A stretch of 60,302 bases of DNA from Croceicoccus ponticola (GCF_004004515.1 NZ_RXOL01000011.1:1-60302), one strand, 5' to 3'. Positions 50,310 through 59,900 are shown, counted from the stretch's first letter. The notes: a model not told the origin generated them from the letters alone. Translations and numbers: made by a program.

Positions 50310-51200
50310 ATGCCGAACGGATGGATCATCCTCGACAAGCCGCTGACGCTGGGCTCGACGCAGGCGGTCGCGGCGGTAAAGCGCAACTTGCGTGAGGCGG
50401 GATACGGTAAGGTGAAGGTCGGCCATGGCGGCACGCTCGACCCGCTGGCGACGGGCGTACTGCCCATCGCGGTGGGAGAGGCGACGAAGCTTGCGGGCCG
50501 GATGCTCGACGCGACCAAGGCATACGAATTCACCGTCCAATTCGGCACCGAAACCACGACGCTGGACGCAGAAGGCGAAATCTGCGCCACCAGCGACGTT
50601 CGCCCGACGCGCGCCGAGGTCGAAGCGATTCTGCCCGACTTCACCGGACCCATCGAACAGATGCCGCCAGCCTACTCCGCGCTCAAGATCAACGGCAAGC
50701 GCGCCTATGACCTCGCTCGCGCGGGCGAGGACGTCGTGCTCGAAGCGCGTTCGGTCACGATCCACGCGCTGGACGTCATGGACTGGACGGAGGATTCGGT
50801 GACGCTGCTGGCAAATGTCAGCAAGGGTACCTATATACGATCCCTCGCAAGGGACATCGCCTGTGAGCTTGGCAGCGTCGGCTACGTCACGATGCTGCGA
50901 CGCGTGAAAGCCGGTCCATTCACCCTGGAAAGCGCGATTTCGCTGGACAAACTGAACGATTTGGCTAAGGGCGCGTCCCTTGAAGATATCATCCTGCCGT
51001 TAGAGGCGGGGCTGGACGACATCCCGGCCCTTGACCTCGATCCGGACGCGGCAGGGGCGGTCCGACAGGGCCGGAAACTGTCCGGATTGCCTCAACCCGA
51101 CGGCACATACTGGGGACGACTGGGCGATGAGCCCGTGGCCCTGATGGAAGTCGAAGGCGGCGAGGCAAGGGTCCTTCGGGGCTTCAACTTGAAAGCATGA
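50310..51200 (+). CDS. truB: tRNA pseudouridine(55) synthase TruB
   Basis: A 296-residue pseudouridine synthase making psi55 in the tRNA T-arm. VGHGGTLDPLATGVLP holds the catalytic Asp44; PPAYSALKINGKRAYDLAR and GTYIRSLARDIA are the other family motifs. A PUA-like C-terminal part follows. Start ATG 50310 lies 3 bases after the M50 stop. Confidence 0.95.
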   Translation: MPNGWIILDKPLTLGSTQAVAAVKRNLREAGYGKVKVGHGGTLDPLATGVLPIAVGEATKLAGRMLDATKAYEFTVQFGTETTTLDAEGEICATSDVRPTRAEVEAILPDFTGPIEQMPPAYSALKINGKRAYDLARAGEDVVLEARSVTIHALDVMDWTEDSVTLLANVSKGTYIRSLARDIACELGSVGYVTMLRRVKAGPFTLESAISLDKLNDLAKGASLEDIILPLEAGLDDIPALDLDPDAAGAVRQGRKLSGLPQPDGTYWGRLGDEPVALMEVEGGEARVLRGFNLKA

Positions 51201-51218
51201 TGTCGCGGAGTACGAATT

Positions 51219-51488
51219 ATGACGATTTCAGCCGAACAGAAACAGGAAGTAATCAAGGACCACGCCCGTGCGGAAAACGACACCGGCAGTCCCGAAGTAC
51301 AGGTCGCGATCCTTACCACGCGTATCCGCAACCTGACCGAGCATTTCAAGGGTAACCACAAGGACAATCACTCGCGGCGTGGCCTGCTGGTGATGGTCAA
51401 CAAGCGGCGCTCGCTGCTGGCGTACCTGAAGAAAAAGGACGTGGAGCGTTACAACTCCCTGATCCAGAAGCTCGGCCTGCGTAAGTAA
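51219..51488 (+). CDS. rpsO: 30S ribosomal protein S15
   Basis: An 89-residue S15, the normal length, with [21 protein letters not shown], the [21 protein letters not shown] 16S-binding region (quoted as [11 protein letters not shown] and [12 protein letters not shown]) and the end [12 protein letters not shown]. It binds 16S rRNA and helps assemble the platform. It lies 18 bases after truB and 176 bases before pnp, the classic rpsO-pnp order. Confidence 0.96.
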   Translation: MTISAEQKQEVIKDHARAENDTGSPEVQVAILTTRIRNLTEHFKGNHKDNHSRRGLLVMVNKRRSLLAYLKKKDVERYNSLIQKLGLRK

Positions 51489-51500
51489 GCTGATGAACGG

Positions 51501-51524
51501 AAGCGGCCCCAAGGTGGGCCGCTT
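51501..51524 (+). terminator. Hairpin in the rpsO-pnp spacer
   Basis: A 9-bp stem AAGCGGCCC with GGGCCGCTT, loop CAAGGT, 12 bases after the rpsO stop. The T run is short (TT). It may be a partial terminator or an RNase III processing site for pnp autocontrol; the latter is known in E. coli but is not shown here. Confidence 0.6.
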
Positions 51525-51664
51525 TCCACATCTGGGATATGTTCCGCATTTCGGCGGGATGACCCGGGGGCGCGATGAATGGCCCCACACCGGACCGGGA
51601 CGGAACCCCCCGGCAAGTAGGCCCCGCGCTGCAATTTGGCACCGCGGGTTCATAAGGAAATCAT

Positions 51665-53983
51665 ATGTTCGACAAGAAAACCGTATCGCTGGAATGGGGC
51701 GGAAAGACCCTCACTCTGGAAACCGGCCGCATTGCCCGTCAGGCTGACGGCGCGGTCCTCGCCACTTATGGCGAAACCGTGGTGCTGTGCGCAGTCACCG
51801 CCGCGAAGAAAGTGAAGGAAGGGCAGGATTTCTTCCCGCTCACCGTTCACTACCAGGAAAAATTCTCGTCCGCCGGCCGTATCCCCGGTGGCTTCTTCAA
51901 GCGTGAACGCGGCGCGACCGAAAAGGAAACGCTGACCAGCCGCCTGATCGACCGTCCGATTCGCCCGCTGTTCCCCGAAGGTTTCTACAACGAAATCAAC
52001 GTGATCGCGCAAGTCCTGTCCTATGATGGCGAAGTCGAGCCCGACATTCTGGCGATGATCGCCGCGTCGGCTGCGCTCACCATCTCGGGCGTGCCCTTCA
52101 TGGGCCCGATCGGCGCTTGCCGCGTCGGTTACGAAGACGGCGAATACACGCTGAACCCGTCGCAGAACCATGCTGCCGCAACCGACCTCGACCTGATCGT
52201 GGCCGCGACCGGCAATGCCGTGATGATGGTGGAATCGGAAGCCAAGGAGCTTTCCGAGGAAATCATGCTGGGCGGCATCATGTTCGCACACGACGAATGC
52301 AAGAAGGTCGTCAATGCGATCATCGAGCTGGCCGAAAAGGCTGCCAAGGAACCTTGGGAAATCAGCACGTCGGACGACATGTCGTCGATCAAGGAAAAGC
52401 TGCGCGGCATCGTCGGTGACGACATCGCCGCCGCCTATCGCCTGACCGACAAGTCGCAGCGTTCGGAAGCCCTGAACAACGCGCGCGCCAAGGCTAAGGA
52501 AGCCTTTGCCGAAGCGGACGGCCAGACCCAGATGACGGCCGGCAAGGCAGTCAAGAAGCTGGAAGCCGAAATCGTTCGCGGCGCGATCCTGAAGGACGGC
52601 ACCCGCATCGACGGTCGCACGACCACGCAGGTCCGACCGATCGAAGCGATCGTCGGCCTGCTGCCCCGTACGCACGGTTCGTCGCTGTTCACCCGCGGTG
52701 AAACGCAGGCGATCTGCACGACCACGCTGGGCACCAAGGAATCCGAGCAGATGATCGACGGGCTGGAAGGCCTGACGTATTCGAACTTCATGCTGCACTA
52801 CAACTTCCCGCCCTATTCGGTCGGCGAAGTCGGTCGTTTTGGGGCGCCCAGCCGCCGCGACATCGGCCACGGCAAGCTGGCATGGCGCGCGCTGCGTGCG
52901 GTGCTGCCGACGAAGGAGGATTTCCCCTACACCATCCGCGTTCTGTCCGACATCACCGAGTCCAACGGCTCGTCCTCGATGGCGACGGTTTGCGGCGGCT
53001 GCCTATCCATGATGGATGCCGGCGTACCGATCACGCGCCCGGTTTCGGGCATCGCGATGGGCCTGATCCTCGAAGGTGACGAATTCACCGTGCTGTCCGA
53101 CATCCTTGGTGACGAAGATCACCTTGGCGACATGGACTTCAAGGTGGCCGGGACCGAACAGGGCATCACCTCGCTGCAGATGGACATCAAGGTCGCGGGC
53201 ATTACGCGCGAGATCATGACCCAGGCATTGAGCCAGGCCAACGAAGGCCGCGCCCACATCCTGGGCGAGATGACCAAGGCTCTGGGTTCTGCCCGTACCG
53301 AGCTCTCGGCACACGCTCCGCGTATCGAGACGATGCAGATCGACAAGGCGAAGATCCGTGACGTCATCGGCACCGGCGGCAAGGTGATCCGCGAGATCGT
53401 CGCCGAAACCGGCGCGAAGGTCGATATCGATGACGAAGGCCTGATCAAGATCTCGTCTTCGGACCTCAGCCAGATCGAAGCCGCACGCAAGTGGATTCAG
53501 GGCATCGTCGAGGAAGCCGAAGTCGGCAAGGTTTACACCGGCAAGGTCGTGAACATCGTCGATTTCGGTGCATTCGTGAACTTCATGGGTGGCAAGGACG
53601 GTCTCGTCCACGTGTCCGAAATGAAGAACGAGCGCGTGGAAAAGCCGACCGACGTCGTGTCCGAAGGGCAGGAGGTCAAGGTCAAGGTTCTCGAGATCGA
53701 CCCGCGCGGCAAGGTTCGCCTGTCGATGCGCGTCGTCGATCAGGAAACCGGCGAAGAGCTGGAAGACACCCGTCCGGCACGCGAACCGCGTGAACCGCGC
53801 AACGACCGCGGCGGTGACCGTCGTGGCCCGCGTAGCGACCGTGGCGGTGGCCGCGGTGGCGATCGTGGTGGCCGTGGCGGCGACCGTGGCCCGCGCCGCG
53901 AACGCAGCGAAGGCGAAAATGAAGGCGGCGGCAAGGAGGGGGGCAACCCCGATCACATGCCGGCGTTCCTCAAGGACGATTGA
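51665..53983 (+). CDS. pnp: Polyribonucleotide nucleotidyltransferase (PNPase)
   Basis: A 772-residue exoribonuclease that degrades RNA 3' to 5' with phosphate. Two RNase PH domains ([15 protein letters not shown] in the first; [16 protein letters not shown] and [17 protein letters not shown] in the second), a KH domain ([15 protein letters not shown]) and an S1 domain ([21 protein letters not shown]) are all present. The last 65 or so residues are an Arg/Gly-rich RGG-type tail, unusual in E. coli-type PNPase, ending [15 protein letters not shown] precedes the ATG at 51665. Confidence 0.97.
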   Translation: MFDKKTVSLEWGGKTLTLETGRIARQADGAVLATYGETVVLCAVTAAKKVKEGQDFFPLTVHYQEKFSSAGRIPGGFFKRERGATEKETLTSRLIDRPIRPLFPEGFYNEINVIAQVLSYDGEVEPDILAMIAASAALTISGVPFMGPIGACRVGYEDGEYTLNPSQNHAAATDLDLIVAATGNAVMMVESEAKELSEEIMLGGIMFAHDECKKVVNAIIELAEKAAKEPWEISTSDDMSSIKEKLRGIVGDDIAAAYRLTDKSQRSEALNNARAKAKEAFAEADGQTQMTAGKAVKKLEAEIVRGAILKDGTRIDGRTTTQVRPIEAIVGLLPRTHGSSLFTRGETQAICTTTLGTKESEQMIDGLEGLTYSNFMLHYNFPPYSVGEVGRFGAPSRRDIGHGKLAWRALRAVLPTKEDFPYTIRVLSDITESNGSSSMATVCGGCLSMMDAGVPITRPVSGIAMGLILEGDEFTVLSDILGDEDHLGDMDFKVAGTEQGITSLQMDIKVAGITREIMTQALSQANEGRAHILGEMTKALGSARTELSAHAPRIETMQIDKAKIRDVIGTGGKVIREIVAETGAKVDIDDEGLIKISSSDLSQIEAARKWIQGIVEEAEVGKVYTGKVVNIVDFGAFVNFMGGKDGLVHVSEMKNERVEKPTDVVSEGQEVKVKVLEIDPRGKVRLSMRVVDQETGEELEDTRPAREPREPRNDRGGDRRGPRSDRGGGRGGDRGGRGGDRGPRRERSEGENEGGGKEGGNPDHMPAFLKDD

Positions 53984-54026
53984 TCGATCATGCCGGAATT
54001 CGATCCGGCCTGAACGAACCCAAGTT

Positions 54027-54058
54027 AAAAGGGCCGCGAGCGATCGCGGCCCTTTTTT
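54027..54058 (+). terminator. Intrinsic terminator of pnp
   Basis: A 12-bp stem AAAGGGCCGCGA with TCGCGGCCCTTT, loop GCGA, continuing to T6. It is 44 bases after the pnp stop and closes the nusA-pnp block. Confidence 0.92.
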
Positions 54059-54079
54059 GCATTCGTAAAGGTGAAACCA

Positions 54080-54760
54080 ATGCTCGAACGCAAATTGCTG
54101 GGCACGGCGCAAGTGCCGGGCGGGGCCGAATTGCAGCTTTTCTCGCACGGACGCGATTTCATCATCGCGCTGGATCGCAACGAATTGATGAGCACTCGGA
54201 TGCGCTTTTCGGAAGAACAGCTCGCCGAACTGACGCTCGACCGCCTGGACACGCCCGATCCGCACATCCTGATCGGCGGATACGGCATGGGCTTCACCTT
54301 GCGCGCTGCGCTGGCGCGGATGGACGCAGAATCAGGGACGCGGGGGCGGGTGACGCTGGCCGAACTCGTGCCCGAAATCATCGAGTGGGCGCGCGGACCG
54401 ATGGTCGACGTGGCGCAAGGTTGTCTAGACGATCCACGGGTCGAACTGCAGGTGGCGGACGTGGCGAAGGTGATCTCCGCGGGTAAGGGCCGGTACGATG
54501 CGATCCTGCTCGACGTCGATAATGGGCCCGACGGACTGGTCCGCCCCGAAAACGACGGCATTTACGCCAATGCCGGGCTGGCTGCCGCGAAACGGGCGTT
54601 GCGGCCGGGCGGCGTGTTGGCGATCTGGTCGGCGGCGCCTGACCCGCGCTTTACGCGTCAGCTCACGAAAGCGGGTTTCGACGTCGATCCGGTGGAAGTT
54701 CGGGCAAGGCCAAACGGCAAGGGGCCGCGTCATACGATCTGGTTCGCGCACCCGCGCTGA
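54080..54760 (+). CDS. Spermidine-synthase-like methyltransferase-fold protein
   Basis: A 226-residue Rossmann protein of the spermine/spermidine synthase group: HILIGGYGMGFTLRAALARM is the SAM-type glycine loop (GGYGMGFT), VTLAELVPEIIEW the acidic strand, DAILLDVDNGPDGL the catalytic-region strand and AAKRALRPGGVLAIWS the next motif. The N-terminal tetramerisation domain of true SpeE is reduced, so polyamine synthesis is not assured. ATG 54080 has AAGGTG upstream. Convergent with gcrA. Confidence 0.82.
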   Translation: MLERKLLGTAQVPGGAELQLFSHGRDFIIALDRNELMSTRMRFSEEQLAELTLDRLDTPDPHILIGGYGMGFTLRAALARMDAESGTRGRVTLAELVPEIIEWARGPMVDVAQGCLDDPRVELQVADVAKVISAGKGRYDAILLDVDNGPDGLVRPENDGIYANAGLAAAKRALRPGGVLAIWSAAPDPRFTRQLTKAGFDVDPVEVRARPNGKGPRHTIWFAHPR

Positions 54761-54775
54761 TCGAAGGTTTGCTGC

Positions 54776-54820
54776 AAAAGAAAGGCCCGCTTCCTGTGTT
54801 AGGAAGCGGGCCTTTCTTTT
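54776..54820. terminator. Bidirectional terminator between the SpeE-like gene and gcrA
   Basis: A perfect 20-bp stem (54776-54795 with 54801-54820), 5-base loop GTGTT, with A4 at the left and T4 at the right end, so it ends in U-rich tracts in both directions. It lies 15 bases after the plus-strand gene and 19 bases after the minus-strand gcrA stop. Confidence 0.93.
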
Positions 54821-54839
54821 CAAGCGCTGTCAGCGGACC

Positions 54840-55505
54840 TCAGCGCACGCGCGGGCCACCGAACGGCAACGGCGGAGGTGGACGGCGTGCACCACGCGGC
54901 AGCTGTGCCTGATAGGCCCGGCCGCAATGTTCGACGCAATAAGGAAACCCGGGGTTCACCTTGTCGCCGCAGAAATGGAAATCGGGTTCGCCCGGATGTC
55001 CCATCGGCCAGCGGCAAATGCGCTCGTTCAGATCGAGCAGCGAGGTCTTGCCTTCGATATCCGTGCTCGGCTTGGCCGGAACCAGGCGGCGCGGCGGGGC
55101 CGGCGGTATCGGCGGCTGCTGATCGCCCGGACCCTGACGCAAGAAGCCACCGGGGCCGACCGAAACGATGCGCGGGTGCCTGCTGGGCGGAAGCGGCTGT
55201 TGCGCGGCCTGCTGCGGCTGTGCAGGGGCAGCAGCGCGCGGTGCGGGGGCGGGCGCTGCGGGACGGGGCGCGGCTTCGACCTTGGGCTTGGGGTCAACCT
55301 TCGGCTTTGGCTTGGGCGCCTCGTCGGCGACCTTGGCCGGCTTTTCCTTCACCGGCGAAGGGCGCGCCTTTAGGCCAAGCCGATGGGCCTTGCCAATCAC
55401 GGCATTGCGGCTCACTCCGCCCAGCTCCTCGGCGATCTGGCTGGCGGTCGATCCGCTTTCCCACATCTTGGTCAGCTTCTCGATCCGTTCGTCGGTCCAG
55501 CTCAT
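54840..55505 (-). CDS. gcrA: GcrA cell-cycle regulator
   Basis: A 221-residue GcrA. The N-terminal helix-turn-helix SWTDERIEKLTKMWESG and SRNAVIGKAHRLGL are diagnostic of this alphaproteobacterial factor, which binds sigma70 RNA polymerase and methylated DNA to control S-phase genes in Caulobacter. A long Pro/Ala/Lys linker follows, then the C-terminal domain RICRWPMGHPGEPDFHFCGD and YCVEHCGRAYQ, with a probable zinc site. Good marker of the taxon. Confidence 0.95.
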   Translation of the reverse strand: MSWTDERIEKLTKMWESGSTASQIAEELGGVSRNAVIGKAHRLGLKARPSPVKEKPAKVADEAPKPKPKVDPKPKVEAAPRPAAPAPAPRAAAPAQPQQAAQQPLPPSRHPRIVSVGPGGFLRQGPGDQQPPIPPAPPRRLVPAKPSTDIEGKTSLLDLNERICRWPMGHPGEPDFHFCGDKVNPGFPYCVEHCGRAYQAQLPRGARRPPPPLPFGGPRVR

Positions 55506-55596
55506 GCAAACTCCATCAAATCTAATTCGCCGGCACCATGCCGATATTCAGCTCACTTGCCATCGTGGAAACCTGCCGGTAACCGCATGACCATCC

Positions 55597-56451
55597 ATGA
55601 TCGAAACTGCACCAGACACAGACCGCATGATCAAATTCAGCCCGCCGGGTACGCCCGTCATGGGTCGAGTCAATCGGCTGGGACTGTGGACCCTCTATAT
55701 GAAAGAGGTGCGCCGCTTCTTCAAGGTGCAGATGCAGACGGTTTGGGCTCCAGCGATAACAACCATGCTGTTTCTCGTTATTTTCACGATCGCGATGGGG
55801 CGCGGGGACCGGATAATCCTTGGCGTCAACTTCGCAACCTTTGTCGCGCCGGGCCTGATCGTGATGGGCATGATGCAAAACGCTTTTGCCAACGGCAGCT
55901 TTTCGCTGCTGGGCGGAAAGATCCAGGGGACAATCATCGATTACCTGATGCCGCCGTTGAGCAACTTCGAATTGCTTGTCGGTCTGGTCGGCGCATCGGT
56001 TACTCGCGCGGTCTTTGTCGGGTCGGCGGTGGCGCTTGCGATGATGCTGTATCCCGACGTGAGCCTGGCGATGCATCATCCGTGGGCCGTCGCATGGTTC
56101 GGCCTGATGGGGGCGATCATGCTGTCGCTGCTGGGCGTGTTGACGTCGATCTGGGCGGAAAAGTTCGATCATAACGCGGCCGTGACGAACTTCGTCGTGG
56201 CGCCGTTGTCGTTGCTGTCGGGCACCTTCTACGTGATCGACAACCTATCGCCGTTTTTTCAGTCGGTCAGCCGGCTGAACCCGTTCTTCTACGTGATCAG
56301 CGGCTTCCGCTTCGGCTTCCTCGGGCAAAGCGACATCGGCGATACCAACATGGCCGTGCTGCACGGTGCATTGGGGCTGGGCGCGCTAAACGTCGTGCTT
56401 GGCCTTGCAACCTACCTCGTCCTGCGCTCAGGCTGGAAACTGCGGAGCTGA
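55597..56451 (+). CDS. ABC-2 type transporter permease
   Basis: A 284-residue inner-membrane protein with six hydrophobic segments. LYMKEVRRFFKVQMQTVWAP, the cytoplasmic amphipathic entry helix, and PLSLLSGTFYVIDNLSPFF with SRLNPFFYVISGFRFGFLG are typical of the YadH/NodJ permease group. The ATPase subunit is not adjacent and must be encoded elsewhere. Start ATG 55597 or 55627 (MIKFSPPGTP); neither has a clear ribosome site. Substrate unknown. Confidence 0.88.
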   Translation: MIETAPDTDRMIKFSPPGTPVMGRVNRLGLWTLYMKEVRRFFKVQMQTVWAPAITTMLFLVIFTIAMGRGDRIILGVNFATFVAPGLIVMGMMQNAFANGSFSLLGGKIQGTIIDYLMPPLSNFELLVGLVGASVTRAVFVGSAVALAMMLYPDVSLAMHHPWAVAWFGLMGAIMLSLLGVLTSIWAEKFDHNAAVTNFVVAPLSLLSGTFYVIDNLSPFFQSVSRLNPFFYVISGFRFGFLGQSDIGDTNMAVLHGALGLGALNVVLGLATYLVLRSGWKLRS

Positions 56452-56485
56452 GATGCTTGCGCTTCATGGAGCGCAAGGACTGGGG

Positions 56486-56914
56486 TCAGTGCTTCAGGCT
56501 GCGATGAAGGTCGTAACGCCCCTCGAGGAAATCGCCGAAGACCATGTCGATCGATGGATGCTCGATCGGCCCGGCATCGCCATCTTCGATCAGGTTCTGC
56601 TGGCCGACATAGGCGACGTAGCTGTCGTCCTCGCTCTCGGCGAAAAGGTGGTAGAAGGGCTGTTCACGGGCGGGGCGCACCGCCTGCGGGATTGATTCGT
56701 ACCATTCCTCGCTATTGGCGAAGACCGGGTCGATATCGAAAATCACGCCGCGGAAGTCGTGGTGCCGGTGCCTGACCACATCGCCGATGGCAAAGCGCGC
56801 TATCGCCACGGATGGCGCTGAAACCGCACGGCCCGCCTGCGGTGAAAAATAGGTTGCTCGATCGGCCTTAACGGACGGATCGGCGTCTGGCTCGCTACGG
56901 AAAAATCCGGTCAT
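56486..56914 (-). CDS. hspQ: Heat shock protein HspQ
   Basis: A 142-residue protein whose second part is HspQ: ARFAIGDVVRHRHHDFRGVIFDIDPVF (motifs IGDVVRHR and FRGVIFDIDP), PFYHLFAESEDDSYVAYVGQQNL (PFYHLFAE) and HPSIDMVFGDFL. HspQ binds hemimethylated DNA and modulates Lon protease specificity. It carries an extra N-terminal 45 residues beyond the usual length. The ATG at 56914 is chosen; the open frame above runs antisense across the tRNA. Confidence 0.88.
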   Translation of the reverse strand: MTGFFRSEPDADPSVKADRATYFSPQAGRAVSAPSVAIARFAIGDVVRHRHHDFRGVIFDIDPVFANSEEWYESIPQAVRPAREQPFYHLFAESEDDSYVAYVGQQNLIEDGDAGPIEHPSIDMVFGDFLEGRYDLHRSLKH

Positions 56915-57082
56915 GCGGTGGAATATAGGCCTATCGCAGGTGCGAAACAACAGCGCCGCGCGGCGCTGTCGACAAGCACCCCGCAGATCGGTCGTTTTGC
57001 CCTTGGCAAGCCGCCATGCATCGGCTAACCGCGCGGCTTCGTTCGACCCTGTGGGGCAACCCGCAAAGCGATCCTCGATAGC

Positions 57083-57172
<90 letters not shown>

Positions 57173-57563
57173 CGAACCCCCAGCACTGGTCTCCGCTAAC
57201 AGACACTCTGCGCAAGGGCGCGGAACAGGCGGGTTTGCGCGTCCCAATCCGTAACAGCGGCGAGAAGAGGCGGCCGTCTCCGGCGTTATCAGACCCGTAT
57301 TCACAGGCCGGTCTCCGGGCGGATCGCCATCGGTTCGGTTTCCCTGTTTATCAGGGAAGAACAGGGAAAATCGTGTATTCGGGGGCCGAAACAGGTCGAT
57401 TCCGGTACCTTCGGCGATTTGCGCTGCCAGAAAACCGCGTCTTATCTGTGGGTTGTATCCCGTTTTCTGCGTTTCCCTGTTATTCGCCGGAACAGGCTAT
57501 TTAATCGGCCATAACAGGGGCCCTAATCGTCAGAACAGGGCCTGATAGTCGCGATAACAGGGA
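57173..57563. repeat. AACAGG repeat array between tRNA-Ser and the recombinase
   Basis: This 390-base gene-free stretch holds repeated AACAGG(G) words. Four direct copies start at 57491, 57513, 57534 and 57556, spaced 22, 21 and 22 bases, that is, two helical turns. A further AACAGGG is at 57361, inverted copies (CCCTGTT) at 57343 and 57475, and weaker copies (AACAGGC/T) at 57224 and 57391. Units also share a (T)AATCG-like second half. The layout suggests protein-binding iterons, perhaps for the recombinase or ParB-like protein. Confidence 0.75.
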
Positions 57564-59153
57564 TCAGCTTCGAGTTGGCCAATCCAGGATATGGCGCTGC
57601 GCGGACCAGTCCAGGGGGAGCGCCATACCGATCAATGTCTGCAGGTTGAGCCCGTGCGGCTGACGCCCTTCGATGATGCCGCGCTGGATGTCGGGAGCAA
57701 GAAAGGCAAGCCGCAGGATCTTGCGGTCATAGGGCGATACCGGCGCAGCGCTGATCACCGGCATACCGGTTCTATCGCGCTCGACCATGCGATGGGCCCT
57801 GCGGAGCGCATCGACCAGCGTTGCATCGGGCCGGGGCGACGAACGACTGCCGGCGATGACCATGCGGCGTCCGCCGCGCAAGGGCAGTGCGAGCGGCAGG
57901 AAGGCGATGCAGGCTTGTGTGACGGAGTGGAGAATGCGCTCACCCTCCTGCAGGCGCCCGGCGATCTGCCTGGCATGCTTGCCAGCCAGGTCGAGCTCGA
58001 ACCCGCCGTCACACAAGCGGGCCTTGCGGATCACGTCGAGCGGCTTGTGGGTGTTGGGCAGCCATCGCATGATCGCCTCGGTCAGGATCCGTTCGATCTC
58101 GGGCGCCGGCAGCCGCTGAACCAGGTCCTCCCGATTTGATGGCATGCCCTGCTGCAAGGAAGCCGAGACATAGTAGCGATAGGCCTTGCCGGACTTGCCG
58201 CGCGAGAAGGTCGGGCTCATCGCTTCGCCAGCAGCATCGAACAGCTTGCCCACTAGTGGCGCCCTGACGATGCGGTGATCGGCCGCGGCATGATGCCGGC
58301 GCGCATTGGCATCGAGCATGGCCTGCACGCGCTCGAATAAGCCTGGATCGACGATGGCATCGTGCTCGCCATCGTGAATCTGCTGCTTGTGGACGATCTG
58401 CCCGAGATAGAGGCGGTTGCGTAGCAGGTGGAACAAGGCGCCGCGGCTGAACACCGTACCACCCAGCGTCTGGCCCTTCGCGGTCACGCGCTGCTTTGAG
58501 ACGATACCGGCATCGGCAAGTTCGCGCTGCAGAGCATGGACTGAACCCAGTGCAAGATACCGCGTAAAGATATGCCGCACGGCTGCCGCTTCGGCGTCAT
58601 TGACGAGGAGCTTGCGCGTACCGGCTGCCGGCAGATCATAGCCCAAGGGCACCAGCCCGCCCATCCACATGCCTTTGGCCTTGGAGGCCGCGATCTTGTC
58701 GCGGATGCGTTCGCCGGTCACTTCGCGCTCAAACTGGGCGAACGACAAGAGGACGTTGAGCATCAGCCGCCCCATCGAGTTGGTGGTATTGAACGACTGG
58801 GTGACCGAGACGAAGCTGCAGTTCGCCTTCTCGAAGATCTCGACGATGCGCGAGAAGTCGGTGAGCGAACGGGTCAGTCGGTCGATCTTGTAGACCACAA
58901 CGATGTCGATGAGCCCGACTTCAATATCGGCGAGCAGTTGCCTGAGGCCGGGCCGCTCCATGGTCCCGCCCGAATAGCCGCCATCGTCGTAATGAGCGGG
59001 CAGCAAGGTCCAGCCTTCGCTGGCCTGGCTTTTCACATAGGCTTCGCTCGCCTCGCGCTGGGCGTCGAGGCTGTTGAACGACTGCTCCAGCCCTTCGTCC
59101 GAACTCTTGCGGGTGTAGACCGCGCAGCGCTGGATCTTCGGCTTGCCGCTCAT
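57564..59153 (-). CDS. Large serine recombinase (resolvase/invertase family)
   Basis: A 529-residue site-specific recombinase. The catalytic domain begins RCAVYTRKSSDEG with the nucleophilic serine at about residue 17 (Y-x-R-x-S), and VVVYKIDRLTRSLTDF and ERIRDKIAASKAKGMWMGG are the conserved arginine-rich motifs. A Recombinase domain (PF07508-type: VFSRGALFHLLRNRLYLGQI) follows, then a C-terminal DNA-binding part without the usual zinc-ribbon cysteines obvious. It would integrate or excise the element. The start overlaps the DUF2924 stop (ATGA). Confidence 0.93.
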   Translation of the reverse strand: MSGKPKIQRCAVYTRKSSDEGLEQSFNSLDAQREASEAYVKSQASEGWTLLPAHYDDGGYSGGTMERPGLRQLLADIEVGLIDIVVVYKIDRLTRSLTDFSRIVEIFEKANCSFVSVTQSFNTTNSMGRLMLNVLLSFAQFEREVTGERIRDKIAASKAKGMWMGGLVPLGYDLPAAGTRKLLVNDAEAAAVRHIFTRYLALGSVHALQRELADAGIVSKQRVTAKGQTLGGTVFSRGALFHLLRNRLYLGQIVHKQQIHDGEHDAIVDPGLFERVQAMLDANARRHHAAADHRIVRAPLVGKLFDAAGEAMSPTFSRGKSGKAYRYYVSASLQQGMPSNREDLVQRLPAPEIERILTEAIMRWLPNTHKPLDVIRKARLCDGGFELDLAGKHARQIAGRLQEGERILHSVTQACIAFLPLALPLRGGRRMVIAGSRSSPRPDATLVDALRRAHRMVERDRTGMPVISAAPVSPYDRKILRLAFLAPDIQRGIIEGRQPHGLNLQTLIGMALPLDWSAQRHILDWPTRS

Positions 59154-59560
59154 GCGCCGTCCCTCAGACCAAAGAAGCGCGGGCCATTCCAGCGGCTGCC
59201 GGCAATGGCACTGGCTGCCGCCGACAGGCTGGCGAACAGCTGGTCATCCCAGCGAAAGCCCGCTTCCTCGACCACGACGGTAACTTCGCGGCCCTTCCAG
59301 TTGCGGGTGAGCCGCGCACCGATCCCGAGATGGTGGCCTTCAGGCGCTACCGTACCGGTGCGGGACAGCGCGCGGCGGGTCTCGCGATCGATCCCGCCGA
59401 ACGCGTCGGCCTGCACACGCCAGGCCAGCAGCATGCGCAGGATGGGTTCGGAGCGTAAAGGAGGCGGCGCGCCATAGCGCCGCCTCCAGAAGACACGCAG
59501 GGCCTCGATATCCATCTGCTCGATTGCGGCGACCTGCCGTGTCACATCCTTGTCGGTCAC
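59150..59560 (-). CDS. DUF2924 family protein
   Basis: A 136-residue protein (GTG start at 59560, GTGA overlap with the DUF3489 stop). VFWRRRYGAPPPLRSEPILRML and the C-terminal GARLTRNWKGREVTVVVEEAGFRWD with SLSAAASAIAGSRWNGPRFFGL are the DUF2924 signature (motifs TRNWKGRE and WNGPRFFGL). The function is unknown, but the family is normally found next to large serine recombinases in alphaproteobacteria; it may be a DNA-binding accessory. Its TGA overlaps the recombinase ATG. Confidence 0.88.
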   Translation of the reverse strand: MTDKDVTRQVAAIEQMDIEALRVFWRRRYGAPPPLRSEPILRMLLAWRVQADAFGGIDRETRRALSRTGTVAPEGHHLGIGARLTRNWKGREVTVVVEEAGFRWDDQLFASLSAAASAIAGSRWNGPRFFGLRDGA

Positions 59561-59847
59561 GACGGCAGGCTCGCACGATAGCGGCGTACGCCATCGGCCT
59601 TGTCCGAGGTGATGACGAGCCCGCGCTTCTTCTTCAGGGCGCCAGCCATCGCGCCGCGCACCGAATGCTGCTGCCAGCCTGTTGCGGCAACCATGTCGGC
59701 GATGGTGGCCCCACCCTCGCGGCTCAGCAGGTCCTGCAATTGGTCGAGGCGGGATGGCGGTTTGGCAATCACGGCGGCGGCAGTACCGGTCTGAGGTTCG
59801 CGGGCCATCCGCCGCGGGCGGCGCTTGCTGGGTGCATCTTGGGTCAT
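59557..59847 (-). CDS. DUF3489 family protein
   Basis: A 96-residue basic protein: TQDAPSKRRPRRMAREP, then a winged-helix-like domain LDQLQDLLSREGGATIADMVAAT and GWQQHSVRGAMAGALKKKRGL. This is the DUF3489 pattern, probably DNA-binding. First gene of the DUF3489-DUF2924-recombinase triplet; all three are joined by overlapping start and stop codons. ATG 59847 begins the domain. Confidence 0.88.
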   Translation of the reverse strand: MTQDAPSKRRPRRMAREPQTGTAAAVIAKPPSRLDQLQDLLSREGGATIADMVAATGWQQHSVRGAMAGALKKKRGLVITSDKADGVRRYRASLPS

Positions 59848-59900
59848 GATCGTTCTTCCGGTTGCTGCGTGCGACAAAATAGCCGCCGCTACCGGCACGA

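Noticed and set aside
53800-53900. Short tandem GGTGGC/CGTGGC-like DNA repeats
   Set aside because: They encode the RGG tail of PNPase in frame, so the repetition is explained at protein level.
57343-57562. AACAGG repeats considered as a CRISPR array
   Set aside because: The conserved word is only 6-7 bases, orientation is mixed and there are no cas genes; regular 21-22-base spacing fits protein-binding sites better.
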